Assembly (NCBI RefSeq): GCF_000687455.2
Contig: NZ_JGVW01000096.1
Location: 1-64,000 of the forward strand
Origin: Burkholderia sp. lig30
GTDB lineage: Bacteria; Pseudomonadota; Gammaproteobacteria; Burkholderiales; Burkholderiaceae
Length of the DNA: 64,000 bases
Direction of reading: 5' to 3'
In this document: in pieces, positions 48,891 to 58,470 of the stretch
Position numbering within the stretch: position 1 is the first letter of the stretch
Layout of the letters: every line of letters begins with the position of its first letter
Translations under genes and position numbers: made by a program
The notes under the pieces: model-generated
Database searches by the model: none
What the model was told of the DNA's origin: nothing
What the model saw: the letters and a program-made list of their open reading frames with translations, nothing else

Positions 48891-50534
48891 ATGGGTAAGC
48901 CGTTGCTGGGCCAGATGATGGAATGGCCGCTGCTGGTGTCGTCGCTGATCACGCATGCCGCGCGGCATGCGGGCGACGTGGAGATCGTGTCGAAGCGGGT
49001 CGAGGGCGATCTGCATCGCTACACGTACCGCGATTGCGAGCGCCGTTCGAAGCAGCTCGCGCAGGCGCTCGGCGGCCTCGGCGTCGCGCGGGGCGAGCGC
49101 GTCGGCACGCTGGCCTGGAACGGCTACCGTCATCTCGAAGCGTATTACGGCATCAGCGGGATGGGCGCCGTCTGCCACACGATCAATCCGCGCCTCTTTC
49201 CCGAACAGATCGCCTACATCGTCAATCACGCGGACGACCGGTACGTGTTCTTCGACATCACGTTCGCGCCGCTGGTCGACACGATCGCGCCGCGGTGCCC
49301 GAACGTGAAGGGCTGGATCGCGATGACCGACGCCGCACACCTGCCGTCGGGCGCGACGCCGTATCTCTGCTACGAGACGCTCGTCGAGTCCGGGGACGGA
49401 CACTACGACTGGCCCCGCCTCGACGAGCAGCAGGCGTGCGGGCTGTGCTACACGTCGGGGACGACCGGCCATCCGAAGGGCGTGCTGTATTCGCACCGTT
49501 CGACCGTGCTGCACGCGTACGGCGCGGCGTTGCCCGACGCGATGAACCTGTCGGCGATGGACGTGGTGCTGCCCGTCGTGCCGATGTTCCATGTGAACGC
49601 GTGGGGACTGCCGTACGCGGTGCCGCTGACCGGCGGCAAGCTCGTGCTGCCCGGCAAGGATCTCGACGGCAAGTCGCTCTACGAACTGATGGAGGCGGAG
49701 CGCGTCACGTTCTCGGCCGGCGTGCCGACCGTCTGGCTCGGGCTGCTCAACTACATGCGCGACGCGGGCGTGCGCTTCTCGACGCTCGACCGCACGGTGA
49801 TCGGGGGCTCCGCCTGCCCGCCCGCGATGCTGCGCACGTTCGAGGAGGACTACGACGTGCGCGTGATCCATGCGTGGGGCATGACCGAACTGTCGCCGCT
49901 CGGCACGCTCGCGAAGCTCAACCGCGCGCAGTCGCAGCGCCCGCTCGACGAGCAGCGGCGCCTGCTGCAGAAACAGGGGCGGGTGATCTGCGGCGTCGAC
50001 ATGCGGATCGTCGGCGAGGACGGCCGCGAGCTGCCGTGGGACGGCGTCGCGTTCGGCGAGCTGCAGGTGCGCGGGCCGTGGGTGATCGACCGCTACTTCG
50101 AGAGCGACACGTCGCCGCTCGTCGACGGCTGGTTCCCGACCGGCGACGTCGCGACGATCGATCCGGACGGCTTCCTGAACATCACCGACCGCAGCAAGGA
50201 CGTGATCAAGTCCGGCGGCGAGTGGATCAGCTCGATCGACATCGAGAACGTCGCGATCGCGCATCCGGCCGTCGCCGAAGCCGCATGCATCGCGTGCACG
50301 CATCCGAAGTGGACCGAGCGTCCGTTGCTCGTCGTGGTCAGGCGGGCGGGCGCCGACGTGAGCCGCGATGCGCTGCTTGGCTTCTACGAGGGCAAGGTCG
50401 CGAAATGGTGGATCCCCGACGACGTCGTGTTCGTCGACGCGCTGCCGCATACCGCGACCGGCAAGCTGCAGAAGCTGAAGCTGCGCGACATGTTCCGCGA
50501 TTACGTGTTGCCGACGGCGGCCGCGCAGGCGTAG
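48891..50534 (+). CDS. medium/long-chain acyl-CoA ligase
   Basis: A 547-residue AMP-forming acyl-CoA synthetase. The AMP-binding motif is [60 protein letters not shown] and the catalytic Lys in [15 protein letters not shown] complete the set. Substrate may be a medium- or long-chain fatty acid or methylthiopropionate, as the subfamily is broad. The start at 48891 has CGGAG upstream and is preferred over 48861. A terminator follows, so it is probably transcribed separately from the FadB-like gene. Confidence 0.87.
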   Translation: MGKPLLGQMMEWPLLVSSLITHAARHAGDVEIVSKRVEGDLHRYTYRDCERRSKQLAQALGGLGVARGERVGTLAWNGYRHLEAYYGISGMGAVCHTINPRLFPEQIAYIVNHADDRYVFFDITFAPLVDTIAPRCPNVKGWIAMTDAAHLPSGATPYLCYETLVESGDGHYDWPRLDEQQACGLCYTSGTTGHPKGVLYSHRSTVLHAYGAALPDAMNLSAMDVVLPVVPMFHVNAWGLPYAVPLTGGKLVLPGKDLDGKSLYELMEAERVTFSAGVPTVWLGLLNYMRDAGVRFSTLDRTVIGGSACPPAMLRTFEEDYDVRVIHAWGMTELSPLGTLAKLNRAQSQRPLDEQRRLLQKQGRVICGVDMRIVGEDGRELPWDGVAFGELQVRGPWVIDRYFESDTSPLVDGWFPTGDVATIDPDGFLNITDRSKDVIKSGGEWISSIDIENVAIAHPAVAEAACIACTHPKWTERPLLVVVRRAGADVSRDALLGFYEGKVAKWWIPDDVVFVDALPHTATGKLQKLKLRDMFRDYVLPTAAAQA

Positions 50535-50547
50535 GCCGGCGCACCAT

Positions 50548-50580
50548 ACCCCGATCCGACCCTGAGAGTCGGGGTTTTTT
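50548..50580 (+). terminator. terminator of the acyl-CoA ligase gene
   Basis: A 7-bp stem (ACCCCGA and complement) with a 14-base loop that can itself form CCGAC/GTCGG, followed by six T. Confidence 0.7.
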
Positions 50581-50584
50581 CAAA

Positions 50585-50612
50585 TTGAACGATCGTTCTT
50601 TTTCGTTGTATC
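50585..50612 (+). promoter_or_regulatory. palindromic operator overlapping the fadB-like promoter
   Basis: A perfect 12-bp palindrome GAACGATCGTTC (50587-50598) overlaps a candidate -35 TTGAAC (50585-50590); a -10-like TGTATC follows about 16 bp later. TetR-family repressors of fatty-acid genes bind palindromes of this kind. No TetR gene is present in the window, so the regulator is unidentified. Confidence 0.55.
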
Positions 50613-50701
50613 CTGCCTGCGTTCGTTTGGACAAGCGGCCGTTCGACCGCGCACAATGAAGCGCAGCCATCCTGGCGCGCGCGACGCATGGAGGCAGGCA
50701 G

Positions 50702-52786
50702 ATGGCAGTGGATTACACGACTCGCGACGGCGTTGCCGTCATCACGCTCAACAATCCGCCCGTCAACGGGCTTGGCCTGTCCACCCGGGCCGGCATCATG
50801 GAAGGGCTCGACCGCGCCGCGCAGGACCCGTCGGTGACGGCGATCGTGCTGACGGGCGCGGGGCGCGCGTTCTCGGGCGGCGCGGACATCACCGAATTCA
50901 ACACGCCGAAGGCCGTGCAGGAGCCGACGCTGCACACCGTGATCCGCGCGGTGGAGGCGAGCGGCAAGCCGGTCGTCGCGGCGATCCACAGCGTCGCGAT
51001 GGGCGGCGGGCTCGAACTGGCGCTCGGCGCGCATTACCGCATCGCCGCGCCCGGCGCGCAGATCGCGCTGCCGGAAGTGAAGCTCGGCCTGCTGCCGGGC
51101 GCGGGCGGCACGCAGCGGCTGCCGCGCGCGGTCGGGCTCGAGACCGCGCTCAACATGATCGTGTCGGGCGCGCCGGTGCCGTCCGAGCAGCTCGCGGCGA
51201 GCGGCCTGTTCGACGCGATGGCGGACGGCGACCTGCTCGACGCGGCGCTCGCATTCGCCCGCAAGGCCGGCGCGCAAGCCGGCCCGCATCCGCGCGTGCG
51301 CGACCGCGAGATCGTCCACGACAACGCCGCCGGCTTCATCCAGTTCGCGCGCAATTCGGTGAAGGCCGCCGCGCCGCATTTCCCCGCGCCGCACAAGTGC
51401 ATCGACGCGATCGAGGCCGGCGTGCTGCACGGCTTCGACAAGGGCAGCGCCGCTGAACGCGAGGGCTTCGTCGCGCTCGTGCAGACACCTGAAAGCCGCG
51501 CGCTGCGCCATGCGTTCTTCGGCGAGCGCGCGGCGAGCAAGATCGCCGACGTGCCGGCCGACACGCCGGTGCGCGAGATCCGTCGGGTCGCGGTGATCGG
51601 CGCGGGCACGATGGGCGGCGGCATCGCGATGAACTTCGTCAACGCGGGCGTGCCGGTCACGCTGCTCGAGACCAGGCAGGACGCACTCGACCGCGGCCTC
51701 GCGACGATCCGCAAGAACTACGACGCGCAGGTGAAGAAGGCCAAGCTCACGCAGGAGAAGCTCGACGCGCGCATCGCGCTGATCCGGCCGACGCTGTCCT
51801 GGGACGACCTGGGCGACGCGGACCTGATCGTCGAGGCGGTGTTCGAGGAGCTGGGCGTGAAGGAGCAGGTGTTCCGGCATCTGGACGAAGTCGCGAAGCC
51901 GGGCGCGATCCTCGCGTCGAACACGTCGACGCTCGACGTGAACCGGATCGCGGCGTTCACGAAGCGGCCGCAGGACGTCGTCGGCATGCACTTCTTCAGC
52001 CCGGCGAACGTGATGAAGCTGCTGGAGGTGGTGCGCGGCGACGCGACCGCGAAGGACGTGCTCGCGACGGTGATGGCGACCGCGAAGAAGATCCGCAAGA
52101 CGGCGGTGGCGTCGGGCGTGTGCGACGGCTTCATCGGCAACCGGATGATCGAGCAGTACATCCGCCAGGCGTTCTTCATGCTCGAGGAGGGTGCGTTGCC
52201 GGCACAGGTCGACCGCGCGATCGAGAAGTTCGGCTTCGCGATGGGCCCGTTCCGGATGAGCGACCTCGCGGGCAACGACATCGGCTGGGCGATCCGCAAG
52301 CGACGCTACGTCGAGCAGCCGGACCTGCATTACTCGAAGATTGCCGACCGGCTGTGCGAAGCGGGTCGCTTCGGCCAGAAGACCGGCGCGGGCTGGTACG
52401 ACTACCAGCCGGGCGAGCGCAGCGCGAAGCCGTCGGCGCTCGTCGACGAGATGGTCGTCGCGTATTCGAAGGAGATCGGCGTCGAGCGGCGCACGGTCGG
52501 CGACGACGAGATCGTCGAGCGGCTCGTGTTCGCGCTCGTCAACGAAGGCGCGAAGATCCTCGAGGAAAGGATCGCGTCGAAAGCTTCCGACATCGACATG
52601 GTGTACCTGACCGGCTACGGCTTCCCGCTGTGGCGCGGCGGGCCGATGCTGTACGCCGATACGGTCGGCCTCTACAACGTCGAGCGCGCGATTCGCCGCT
52701 TCGCGGCCGGCGTGAACGGCGACGCGTGGCGCATCGCGCCGTCGATCGCCGAACTGGCGAAGGCCGGGCGCGGATTCAACGGATGA
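50702..52786 (+). CDS. 3-hydroxyacyl-CoA dehydrogenase/enoyl-CoA hydratase multifunctional enzyme
   Basis: A 694-residue FadB/MFE1-like enzyme for beta-oxidation steps two and three. The N-terminal crotonase domain has GAGRAFSGGADITEF (oxyanion hole), GGGLELALGAHYRIA and LPEVKLGLLPGAGGTQRLP (Glu pair). The dehydrogenase part has VAVIGAGTMGGGIAMNFVNAG (NAD), ASNTSTLDVNRIA and GMHFFSPANVMKLLEVVRG with the catalytic His. The two C-terminal 3HCDH domains follow. It is smaller than E. coli FadB and closer to the peroxisomal type. A palindromic operator lies upstream; a thiolase gene follows after pncA. Confidence 0.92.
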   Translation: MAVDYTTRDGVAVITLNNPPVNGLGLSTRAGIMEGLDRAAQDPSVTAIVLTGAGRAFSGGADITEFNTPKAVQEPTLHTVIRAVEASGKPVVAAIHSVAMGGGLELALGAHYRIAAPGAQIALPEVKLGLLPGAGGTQRLPRAVGLETALNMIVSGAPVPSEQLAASGLFDAMADGDLLDAALAFARKAGAQAGPHPRVRDREIVHDNAAGFIQFARNSVKAAAPHFPAPHKCIDAIEAGVLHGFDKGSAAEREGFVALVQTPESRALRHAFFGERAASKIADVPADTPVREIRRVAVIGAGTMGGGIAMNFVNAGVPVTLLETRQDALDRGLATIRKNYDAQVKKAKLTQEKLDARIALIRPTLSWDDLGDADLIVEAVFEELGVKEQVFRHLDEVAKPGAILASNTSTLDVNRIAAFTKRPQDVVGMHFFSPANVMKLLEVVRGDATAKDVLATVMATAKKIRKTAVASGVCDGFIGNRMIEQYIRQAFFMLEEGALPAQVDRAIEKFGFAMGPFRMSDLAGNDIGWAIRKRRYVEQPDLHYSKIADRLCEAGRFGQKTGAGWYDYQPGERSAKPSALVDEMVVAYSKEIGVERRTVGDDEIVERLVFALVNEGAKILEERIASKASDIDMVYLTGYGFPLWRGGPMLYADTVGLYNVERAIRRFAAGVNGDAWRIAPSIAELAKAGRGFNG

Positions 52787-52808
52787 GGGCGCTGCCGCGC
52801 GGCGGCAT

Positions 52809-52826
52809 GAACGCTTTGCATGGGAC
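52809..52826 (+). repeat. 18-bp direct repeat, copy 1
   Basis: GAACGCTTTGCATGGGAC, identical to the copy at 53545-53562, 736 bp apart. It lies 22 bp after the FadB-like stop codon. The two copies bracket pncA. Confidence 0.8.
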
Positions 52827-52852
52827 CAGTGTGCGAAGCATGGGACTGGAGT

Positions 52853-52868
52853 AAGCGCTGAAGCGCTT
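52853..52868. repeat. inverted repeat before pncA
   Basis: AAGCGCT-GA-AGCGCTT, 22 bp before the pncA start, immediately ahead of its ribosome binding site region. It could be an operator or a small hairpin; no protein family is assigned. Confidence 0.4.
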
Positions 52869-52890
52869 GCTCCGGTCGACAGGAGAGGCG

Positions 52891-53523
52891 ATGAAACGCA
52901 CCGACGACATTTTGCTCGTGATCGATGTCCAGAACGACTTCATGCCCGGCGGCGCGCTCGCGGTGCCGGACGGTGACGCGGTCGTGCCGGTCATCAACGC
53001 GCTCGCCGCGCGTTTCGATCAGGTGGTGCTGACCCAGGACTGGCATCCGCGCGACCACGTGTCGTTCGCGGCGAACCATCCGGGGCATGCGCCGTTCTCG
53101 ACGCTCGCGCTGCCGTACGGCGAGCAGGTGCTGTGGCCCGTGCATTGCGTGCAGGGCACCGAAGGCGCGGCGCTGCACCGCGACCTCGACATCCCGCACG
53201 CGCGCGTCGTGATCCGCAAGGGCCACGATGCGCAGGTCGACAGCTACTCGGCGTTCGTCGAGGCCGACCGCAAGACGCCGACCGGGCTCGCCGGCTACCT
53301 GCGCGAACTCGGCGCGAAGCGCGTGTGGTGTTGCGGGCTCGCGACCGATTACTGCGTCGCGTGGTCGGCGCTCGATGCGCGCGCGGCGGGCTTCGATGCC
53401 GCGGTGATCGACGATGCGTGCCGCGCGATCGACCTGAACGGGTCGCTCGCGAATGCATGGCAACAGATGCAGGCGGCGGGCGTGACGCGCGTCACGTCCG
53501 GCGGCGCGCGCCCGAACGCGTAG
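52891..53523 (+). CDS. pncA: nicotinamidase (pyrazinamidase)
   Basis: A 210-residue isochorismatase-fold amidase that converts nicotinamide to nicotinate for NAD salvage. The triad is visible: Asp in [12 protein letters not shown], Lys in [16 protein letters not shown] and Cys in [10 protein letters not shown]. The metal site reads [20 protein letters not shown] precedes the start, which was chosen over a Met 8 codons upstream. It is out of place between two beta-oxidation genes and bracketed by an 18-bp direct repeat. Confidence 0.93.
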   Translation: MKRTDDILLVIDVQNDFMPGGALAVPDGDAVVPVINALAARFDQVVLTQDWHPRDHVSFAANHPGHAPFSTLALPYGEQVLWPVHCVQGTEGAALHRDLDIPHARVVIRKGHDAQVDSYSAFVEADRKTPTGLAGYLRELGAKRVWCCGLATDYCVAWSALDARAAGFDAAVIDDACRAIDLNGSLANAWQQMQAAGVTRVTSGGARPNA

Positions 53524-53544
53524 CGCGCGCATTCACACAATTCA

Positions 53545-53562
53545 GAACGCTTTGCATGGGAC
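53545..53562 (+). repeat. 18-bp direct repeat, copy 2
   Basis: Exact second copy of GAACGCTTTGCATGGGAC, ending 11 bp before the thiolase start codon and running straight into its ribosome binding site (ACAGGAG). Confidence 0.8.
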
Positions 53563-53573
53563 AGGAGACTCGC

Positions 53574-54752
53574 ATGACCGAAGCCGTAATCGTATCGACC
53601 GCGCGCACGCCGCTGGCGAAATCGTGGCGTGGCGCCTTCAACATGACGCACGGCGCGACGCTCGGCGGCCACGCAGTCGCGGCCGCGCTCGAACGCGCGA
53701 AGCTGGACCCGGCGCGCGTCGAGGACGTGCTGATGGGCTGCGCGAACCCGGAAGGCGCGACGGGCGGCAACATCGCGCGGCAGATCGCGCTGCGCGCGGG
53801 GCTGCCCGTCAGCGTGCCGGGCATGACCGTCAATCGCTTCTGCTCGTCGGGCCTGCAGACGATCGCGCTCGCCGCGCAGCGCATCATCGCCGGCGAAGGC
53901 GACGTGTATGTCGCGGGCGGCGTCGAATCGATCTCGTGCGTGCAGAACGAGATGAACCGGCACATGGCCTATGAAGGCTGGCTGCTCGAACATAAGCCGG
54001 AAATCTACTGGAACATGCTGCAGACCGCGGAAAACGTCGCGAAGCGCTACGGGATCGCGAAGGAGCGGCAGGACGCATACGGGGTGCAGTCGCAATTGAG
54101 GGCCGCTGCCGCGCAGGTGGCGGGATTGTTCGACGACGAGATCGCGCCGATCACCGTGCGCGCCGGCATCGCCGACAAGGCGACCGGGCGGCTCTACACG
54201 AAGGAGGTGACGGTGTCGGCCGACGAAGGCATCCGGGCCGACACGACCCTCGACGGCGTGTCGAAGATCCGCTCGGCGCTGCCGGGCGGCGTGATCACCG
54301 CCGGCAACGCGAGCCAGTTCTCCGACGGCGCGGCCGCGTGCGTCGTGATGCGCGCGGACCTCGCGCAAAAGGAAGGGCTGCAGCCGCTCGGCGTGTTCCG
54401 GGGTTTCGCGGTCGCGGGCTGCGAGCCGGACGAGATGGGGATCGGCCCGGTGTTCGCGGTGCCGAAACTGCTGAAGCAGGCCGGGCTGACAGTCGACGAC
54501 ATCGATCTGTGGGTGCTGAACGAGGCTTTCGCGGTGCAGGTGCTGTATTGCCGCGACACGCTCGGAATTCCTGACGATCGCCTGAACGTCAACGGCGGCG
54601 CGATCGCGGTCGGCCATCCGTACGGCGTGTCGGGCGCGCGCCTGACCGGCCATGCGCTGATCGAAGGCAAGCGGCGCGGTGCGAAGCACGTGGTCGTGAC
54701 GATGTGCATCGGCGGCGGGCAGGGCGCGGCGGGGCTGTTCGAAATCGTCTGA
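53574..54752 (+). CDS. acetyl-CoA C-acyltransferase (thiolase)
   Basis: A 392-residue thiolase that cleaves 3-ketoacyl-CoA. The acylated Cys is in [20 protein letters not shown], the His in [20 protein letters not shown] and the second Cys in [16 protein letters not shown]. It provides the last step of beta-oxidation for the FadB-like enzyme upstream. AGGAGACTCGC precedes the start. A biosynthetic acetoacetyl-CoA thiolase role cannot be excluded by sequence alone, but the context favours degradation. Confidence 0.9.
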   Translation: MTEAVIVSTARTPLAKSWRGAFNMTHGATLGGHAVAAALERAKLDPARVEDVLMGCANPEGATGGNIARQIALRAGLPVSVPGMTVNRFCSSGLQTIALAAQRIIAGEGDVYVAGGVESISCVQNEMNRHMAYEGWLLEHKPEIYWNMLQTAENVAKRYGIAKERQDAYGVQSQLRAAAAQVAGLFDDEIAPITVRAGIADKATGRLYTKEVTVSADEGIRADTTLDGVSKIRSALPGGVITAGNASQFSDGAAACVVMRADLAQKEGLQPLGVFRGFAVAGCEPDEMGIGPVFAVPKLLKQAGLTVDDIDLWVLNEAFAVQVLYCRDTLGIPDDRLNVNGGAIAVGHPYGVSGARLTGHALIEGKRRGAKHVVVTMCIGGGQGAAGLFEIV

Positions 54753-54812
54753 GGTTTTCCGGCGGACGACGGGCGGCGCGCGGCCGCCCGTCGTGGCGCG
54801 GTTTCCCCTAAC

Positions 54813-54840
54813 TTGTCAAACGAATCGCCGCACCTATACT
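54813..54840 (+). promoter_or_regulatory. promoter of the diguanylate cyclase gene
   Basis: TTGTCA (54813-54818), 16-bp spacer, TATACT (54835-54840). A start near 54847 would leave a leader of about 140 nt before the TTG start codon; the leader contains a minimal ATG-AAG-TGA reading frame at 54963. Confidence 0.55.
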
Positions 54841-54988
54841 TGGCTCTGACATTTGCCTTTCGGCAGCACGGGCCCGCACGCGGATCGCGTCGACGGGCGC
54901 GGGACGTTCGTCGACGCCGGCGTATCCAGCGGGTTGTCGCAGGGCGTCTTCCAGATTCGAACATGAAGTGAATTGACCGGGGGCCGGA

Positions 54989-56389
54989 TTGAGCACGACT
55001 ATTGCAGCCGGCGAGCCGCCGCGCGTGGTGAGCGCTGTCGCCAGCGTTTACGCGAAGTGCCTGCTGACGGGTTTCGCGCTGCTGCCCGCGTATCTCATCG
55101 CGTATCTGTGGTTCTTCGGCGATCCCCGCCTGACCTTCGAGCATCACGCGTTCCATGAAATCGCGATCGCCGCGGCGACGCTCGAGGGGGCGTTCGTCAC
55201 GTACGTGACGTGGGTCTGTTACCGCTCGTCCGGCGAGCCGCTGCTGCGCTGGCTTACGCTCGGCTTTCTCGGCTTCGCGCTCGTCTACGCGCCGCACGGT
55301 GCGTTCACCGGGATGGCGCATCACAATATCTGGCTGTTCCTGCTGTACGGGCCGGCGTCGCGTCTCGTGATGTCGATCCTGCTGCTGGTCGGCCTGATGT
55401 CGTATTCGCGGCCGTCCGACCGCGCCGAGACGCGCACGCGCTGGCGCACGTGGCTGCCGTGGATCGCGTTTTTCGTCGCGATCGACGTCGCGGTCGCGTA
55501 TCTCGCGTATTCGCCCGTCGCCGGCGCGCCGGCAACGCGCCTGTCGATGGAGGGCGGCGCGCTGGTGTTCTCGCTGCTCAACGTCGCCGTGCTGCTGGCG
55601 CGGCGGATCCGTTCGCCGCTGATGGTGATCTACGGGATGTCGATCATGGCGTTCGCGCTGTCGTCGCTCGCGTTCATCCTCGGCAAGCCGTGGAACCACA
55701 TGTGGTGGCTCGCGCACGCGATCTTCGCGGGCGGATTCTTCCTGCTCAGCTACGGTGTCGTGCAGGCGCTGCAGACGACGCGCTCGTTCTCGGCGATCTA
55801 CAGCCAGCAGGACCTGATGAGCCGCCTGTCCGAGTCGATGACGCGCACCGAGAGCGCGCTGCAGGAGCTGCGGCGCACCAACCAGAAGCTCGAGTATCTG
55901 GCCGCGACCGATCCGCTCACCGGCGCGTCGAACCGCCGCCAGTTCATCGCGCAGGTCGAGCGCGAGATCGTGCGCGCGGAACGCGACGGCACGCCGTTCT
56001 GCCTGCTCGCGCTCGACCTCGACAATTTCAAGAACATCAACGATGCGTACGGGCATCAGATCGGCGACGAAGTGCTGCGCGGCGTGGTGCGGCATTGCCT
56101 TGCGGCGATCCGGCCGCAAGGCGCGATGGCGCGGGTCGGCGGCGAGGAGTTCATGGCGCTGCTGCCCGAGATGCCGGTCGAAAGCGCGCGCATGACCGCC
56201 GAACGGGTGCGCTCGACCGTCGCGAGCGCGCCGTTCGGGCTCGACTTCAGGCGCGTGCAGGTGACGGTCAGCGTCGGCGTCGCGCAGTACGGGCTCGACG
56301 GCAGCACCGTCGATACGCTGCTGCAGGCCGCCGACGACCGCCTGTACCAGGCCAAGCGCGAAGGGCGCAACCGCGTCGTCGCGCATTGA
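54989..56389 (+). CDS. membrane-bound diguanylate cyclase (GGDEF)
   Basis: A 466-residue protein that would make cyclic di-GMP. About seven transmembrane helices occupy residues 20-265 as an unclassified sensor. A coiled coil (SQQDLMSRLSESMTRTESALQELRRTNQKLEYLA) leads into the GGDEF domain with TDPLTGASNRRQF and the active site RVGGEEFMALLP. The inhibitory RxxD I-site five residues before GGEEF is missing (RPQG). The start is a TTG with GGGGGCC upstream. There is no EAL domain. Membrane ligand unknown. Confidence 0.87.
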   Translation: MSTTIAAGEPPRVVSAVASVYAKCLLTGFALLPAYLIAYLWFFGDPRLTFEHHAFHEIAIAAATLEGAFVTYVTWVCYRSSGEPLLRWLTLGFLGFALVYAPHGAFTGMAHHNIWLFLLYGPASRLVMSILLLVGLMSYSRPSDRAETRTRWRTWLPWIAFFVAIDVAVAYLAYSPVAGAPATRLSMEGGALVFSLLNVAVLLARRIRSPLMVIYGMSIMAFALSSLAFILGKPWNHMWWLAHAIFAGGFFLLSYGVVQALQTTRSFSAIYSQQDLMSRLSESMTRTESALQELRRTNQKLEYLAATDPLTGASNRRQFIAQVEREIVRAERDGTPFCLLALDLDNFKNINDAYGHQIGDEVLRGVVRHCLAAIRPQGAMARVGGEEFMALLPEMPVESARMTAERVRSTVASAPFGLDFRRVQVTVSVGVAQYGLDGSTVDTLLQAADDRLYQAKREGRNRVVAH

Positions 56390-56531
56390 CGGGGCGCGAT
56401 CCCGCGATCCCGCGATCCTGTTCGCGCTGGCCCGACAGCGCGCCCGAACCCGAATAGAATAGAGCGCTGGGCCGCGGCGCCATTGCGCTTGCCGCGGCTT
56501 TCGTCCAACCCAATCGAACAAGGTGAACACG

Positions 56532-56843
56532 TTGATTCGTCATATCGTGATGTGGAAGCTGAAGGAGTCGGCCGGCGGCGCGACGCGCGCGCAGAACGCG
56601 CTCAAGCTCAAGGAGATGCTCGACGCGTGCCGCGACATCGTGCCGGGCATTCTTCATCTCGAAGTGGGCCTCGCGACGCCGGGCCTCGAAGCCACCTACG
56701 ACGTCGTGCTCGTGTCGGACTTCGCGGACAAGGCTGCGCTCGACGCCTACCAGGTGCATCCGCAGCACGAGCAGGTGAAGCAGTTCATCGGCGTCGTGCG
56801 CGAAGCGCGCGAGTGCGTCGATTACCTCGTCGACGAGGCGTGA
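56532..56843 (+). CDS. Dabb family (stress-responsive A/B barrel) protein
   Basis: A 103-residue ferredoxin-like alpha/beta-barrel protein starting IRHIVMWKLKESAGG, with GILHLEVGL and YDVVLVSDFADKAALDAYQVHPQHEQVKQFI typical of the family. Dimeric members are often of unknown function. The start is uncertain: TTG 56532 (with AAGGTG 10 bases upstream and the family N-terminus) is preferred over GTG 56523. Its stop overlaps the next start codon (TGATG). Confidence 0.82.
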   Translation: MIRHIVMWKLKESAGGATRAQNALKLKEMLDACRDIVPGILHLEVGLATPGLEATYDVVLVSDFADKAALDAYQVHPQHEQVKQFIGVVREARECVDYLVDEA

Positions 56844-57322
56844 TGAGCGAGTCGTCTTCTTCGGCCGGCGGCCTGACGATCGAAAGCCCGTTCGTCGACA
56901 TGCTCGGCGTGCAGCTCGTCCTCGCGAAGGACGGCAGCAGCGAAATCGTGCTCCCCCTCGACGAGCGGCACATGAACACGTGGAGCATCGCGCACGGCGG
57001 CGTGACGATGACGCTCGCCGACGTCGCGCTCGCGATGGCCGCGCGCAGCCTGACCGACGAAGGCGTCGGCGTCGTCACGGTCGAAATGAAGGTCAACTTC
57101 ATGCAGCCCGGGCGCGGCGAATTGCGCGCGTACGGCCGCGTGATGCACCGCTCGACGACGATGGCGTACTGCGAAGGCGAAGTGCGCGACAGCGACGGCA
57201 ACTTCGTCGCGAAGGCGCTCGGCACCTTCAAGTACATGAGGCGGCTCGCGGTGGGCCGCGACATCAAGCGGCAGCGCAGCCGCACGGCGCCGGACCTGCA
57301 TCCCGGCCCGAGCGACACGTAG
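56843..57322 (+). CDS. PaaI-type hotdog-fold thioesterase
   Basis: A 159-residue 4HBT-family thioesterase. The hotdog core shows NTWSIAHGGVTMTLADVALAMAARS (active-site HGG region) and VTVEMKVNFMQPGRGELRAYGRVMHRSTTMAYCEGEVRD. Substrate is probably an acyl-CoA or aryl-CoA. It overlaps the Dabb gene by one base, so the two are translationally coupled. A strong terminator follows. Confidence 0.87.
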   Translation: MSESSSSAGGLTIESPFVDMLGVQLVLAKDGSSEIVLPLDERHMNTWSIAHGGVTMTLADVALAMAARSLTDEGVGVVTVEMKVNFMQPGRGELRAYGRVMHRSTTMAYCEGEVRDSDGNFVAKALGTFKYMRRLAVGRDIKRQRSRTAPDLHPGPSDT

Positions 57323-57334
57323 CCGGACGCAACG

Positions 57335-57366
57335 CAGCCCTGCCGGTGCGGCAGGGCTGTTTTTTT
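57335..57366 (+). terminator. terminator after the thioesterase gene
   Basis: A 10-bp stem (CAGCCCTGCC and complement, loop GGTGC) followed by seven T. Confidence 0.9.
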
Positions 57367-57403
57367 CAGGGGCGTTCGCGCGCCCTGGCGAGGGAGTCCA
57401 GCG

Positions 57404-58402
57404 ATGAGCGTCGTCAATCGTCAGATCCTGCTCGTGTCCCGCCCTCAGGGCGCGGCGAGCGTCGACAACTTCAGGCTCGTCGAGACGCCGCTCGCGCCGC
57501 TCGCGAGCGGCGAGGTGCGGGTGCGCAATCATTTCCTGTCGCTCGATCCGTACATGCGCGGCCGCATGAGCGACGCGAAGTCGTATGCGGAACCGCAGCC
57601 GCTCGGCGAAGTGATGATCGGCGGCACGGCGGGCGAGGTGATCGAGTCGCGGCATCCGGGTTTCGCGGTCGGCGACACGGTGGTCGGCCGCTTCGGCTGG
57701 CAGGAGTACGGCACGTCGGACGGGCACGGGCTGCAGAAGGTCGACGTGTCGCGCGTGCCGCTGTCGGCGTGGCTGGGCGTGACGGGCATGCCCGGCGTCA
57801 CCGCGTGGTACGGGCTGAACCGGATCATCGTGTCGAAGGCCGGCGAGACCGTCGTGGTCAGTGCGGCAAGCGGCGCGGTCGGCAGCGTCGTCGGCCAGCT
57901 CGCGAAGCGCGCCGGCTGCCGCGCGGTCGGCATCGCGGGCGGGCCGGACAAATGCCGCTACGTGGTCGAGACGCTCGGCTTCGACGCGTGCGTCGACTAC
58001 AAGGCGGGCGCGCTCGCCGACGACCTCGCGGCCGCGACGCCGGACGGCGTCGACGGCTGCTTCGAGAACGTCGGCGGCGCGGTGCTCGATGCGACGATGG
58101 CGCGGATGAACGCGTTCGGCCGCATCGCGCTGTGCGGGATGATCGCCGCGTACGAGGGCGGGCCGGTGCCGATGGCGAATCCGGCGCTGATCCTGCGCTC
58201 GCGCCTGTCGATGCGGGGCTTCATCGTCTACGAGCATCCGGACGCATGGCCGCCGGCGATCGCCGAGCTGACGGGCCTCGTCGCGGCGAAGCAGCTGCAC
58301 TATCGCGAGTCGATCGCGCACGGGCTCGAGCGCGCGCCCGAGGCGTTCATCGGGCTGCTCAAGGGACACAATTTCGGCAAGCAGCTCGTCCAGCTGGTTT
58401 GA
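57404..58402 (+). CDS. NADP-dependent medium-chain oxidoreductase (CurA/leukotriene B4 reductase type)
   Basis: A 332-residue zinc-independent MDR-superfamily reductase that reduces activated double bonds of enones. The N-terminal part has FLSLDPYMRGRMSD, and the cofactor domain has VSAASGAVGSVVGQLAKRAGCRAVGIAGG with KCRYVVETLGFDACVDYK. GCFENVGGAVLDATMARMNAFGRIALCGMI and HNFGKQLVQL complete the family pattern. No zinc-ligand cysteines are seen. The physiological substrate is unknown. Confidence 0.88.
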   Translation: MSVVNRQILLVSRPQGAASVDNFRLVETPLAPLASGEVRVRNHFLSLDPYMRGRMSDAKSYAEPQPLGEVMIGGTAGEVIESRHPGFAVGDTVVGRFGWQEYGTSDGHGLQKVDVSRVPLSAWLGVTGMPGVTAWYGLNRIIVSKAGETVVVSAASGAVGSVVGQLAKRAGCRAVGIAGGPDKCRYVVETLGFDACVDYKAGALADDLAAATPDGVDGCFENVGGAVLDATMARMNAFGRIALCGMIAAYEGGPVPMANPALILRSRLSMRGFIVYEHPDAWPPAIAELTGLVAAKQLHYRESIAHGLERAPEAFIGLLKGHNFGKQLVQLV

Positions 58403-58470
58403 GCCGGACGTGGCATCATTGGGCGCTTGTCGTCCGTCACGGGCGCCGTGCAGGCGCCCGTTCCTTCCCG

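Noticed and set aside
56400-56420. Short tandem repeat of GCGATCCC
   Set aside because: Only about three copies in a non-coding gap; too short to distinguish from chance in GC-rich DNA.
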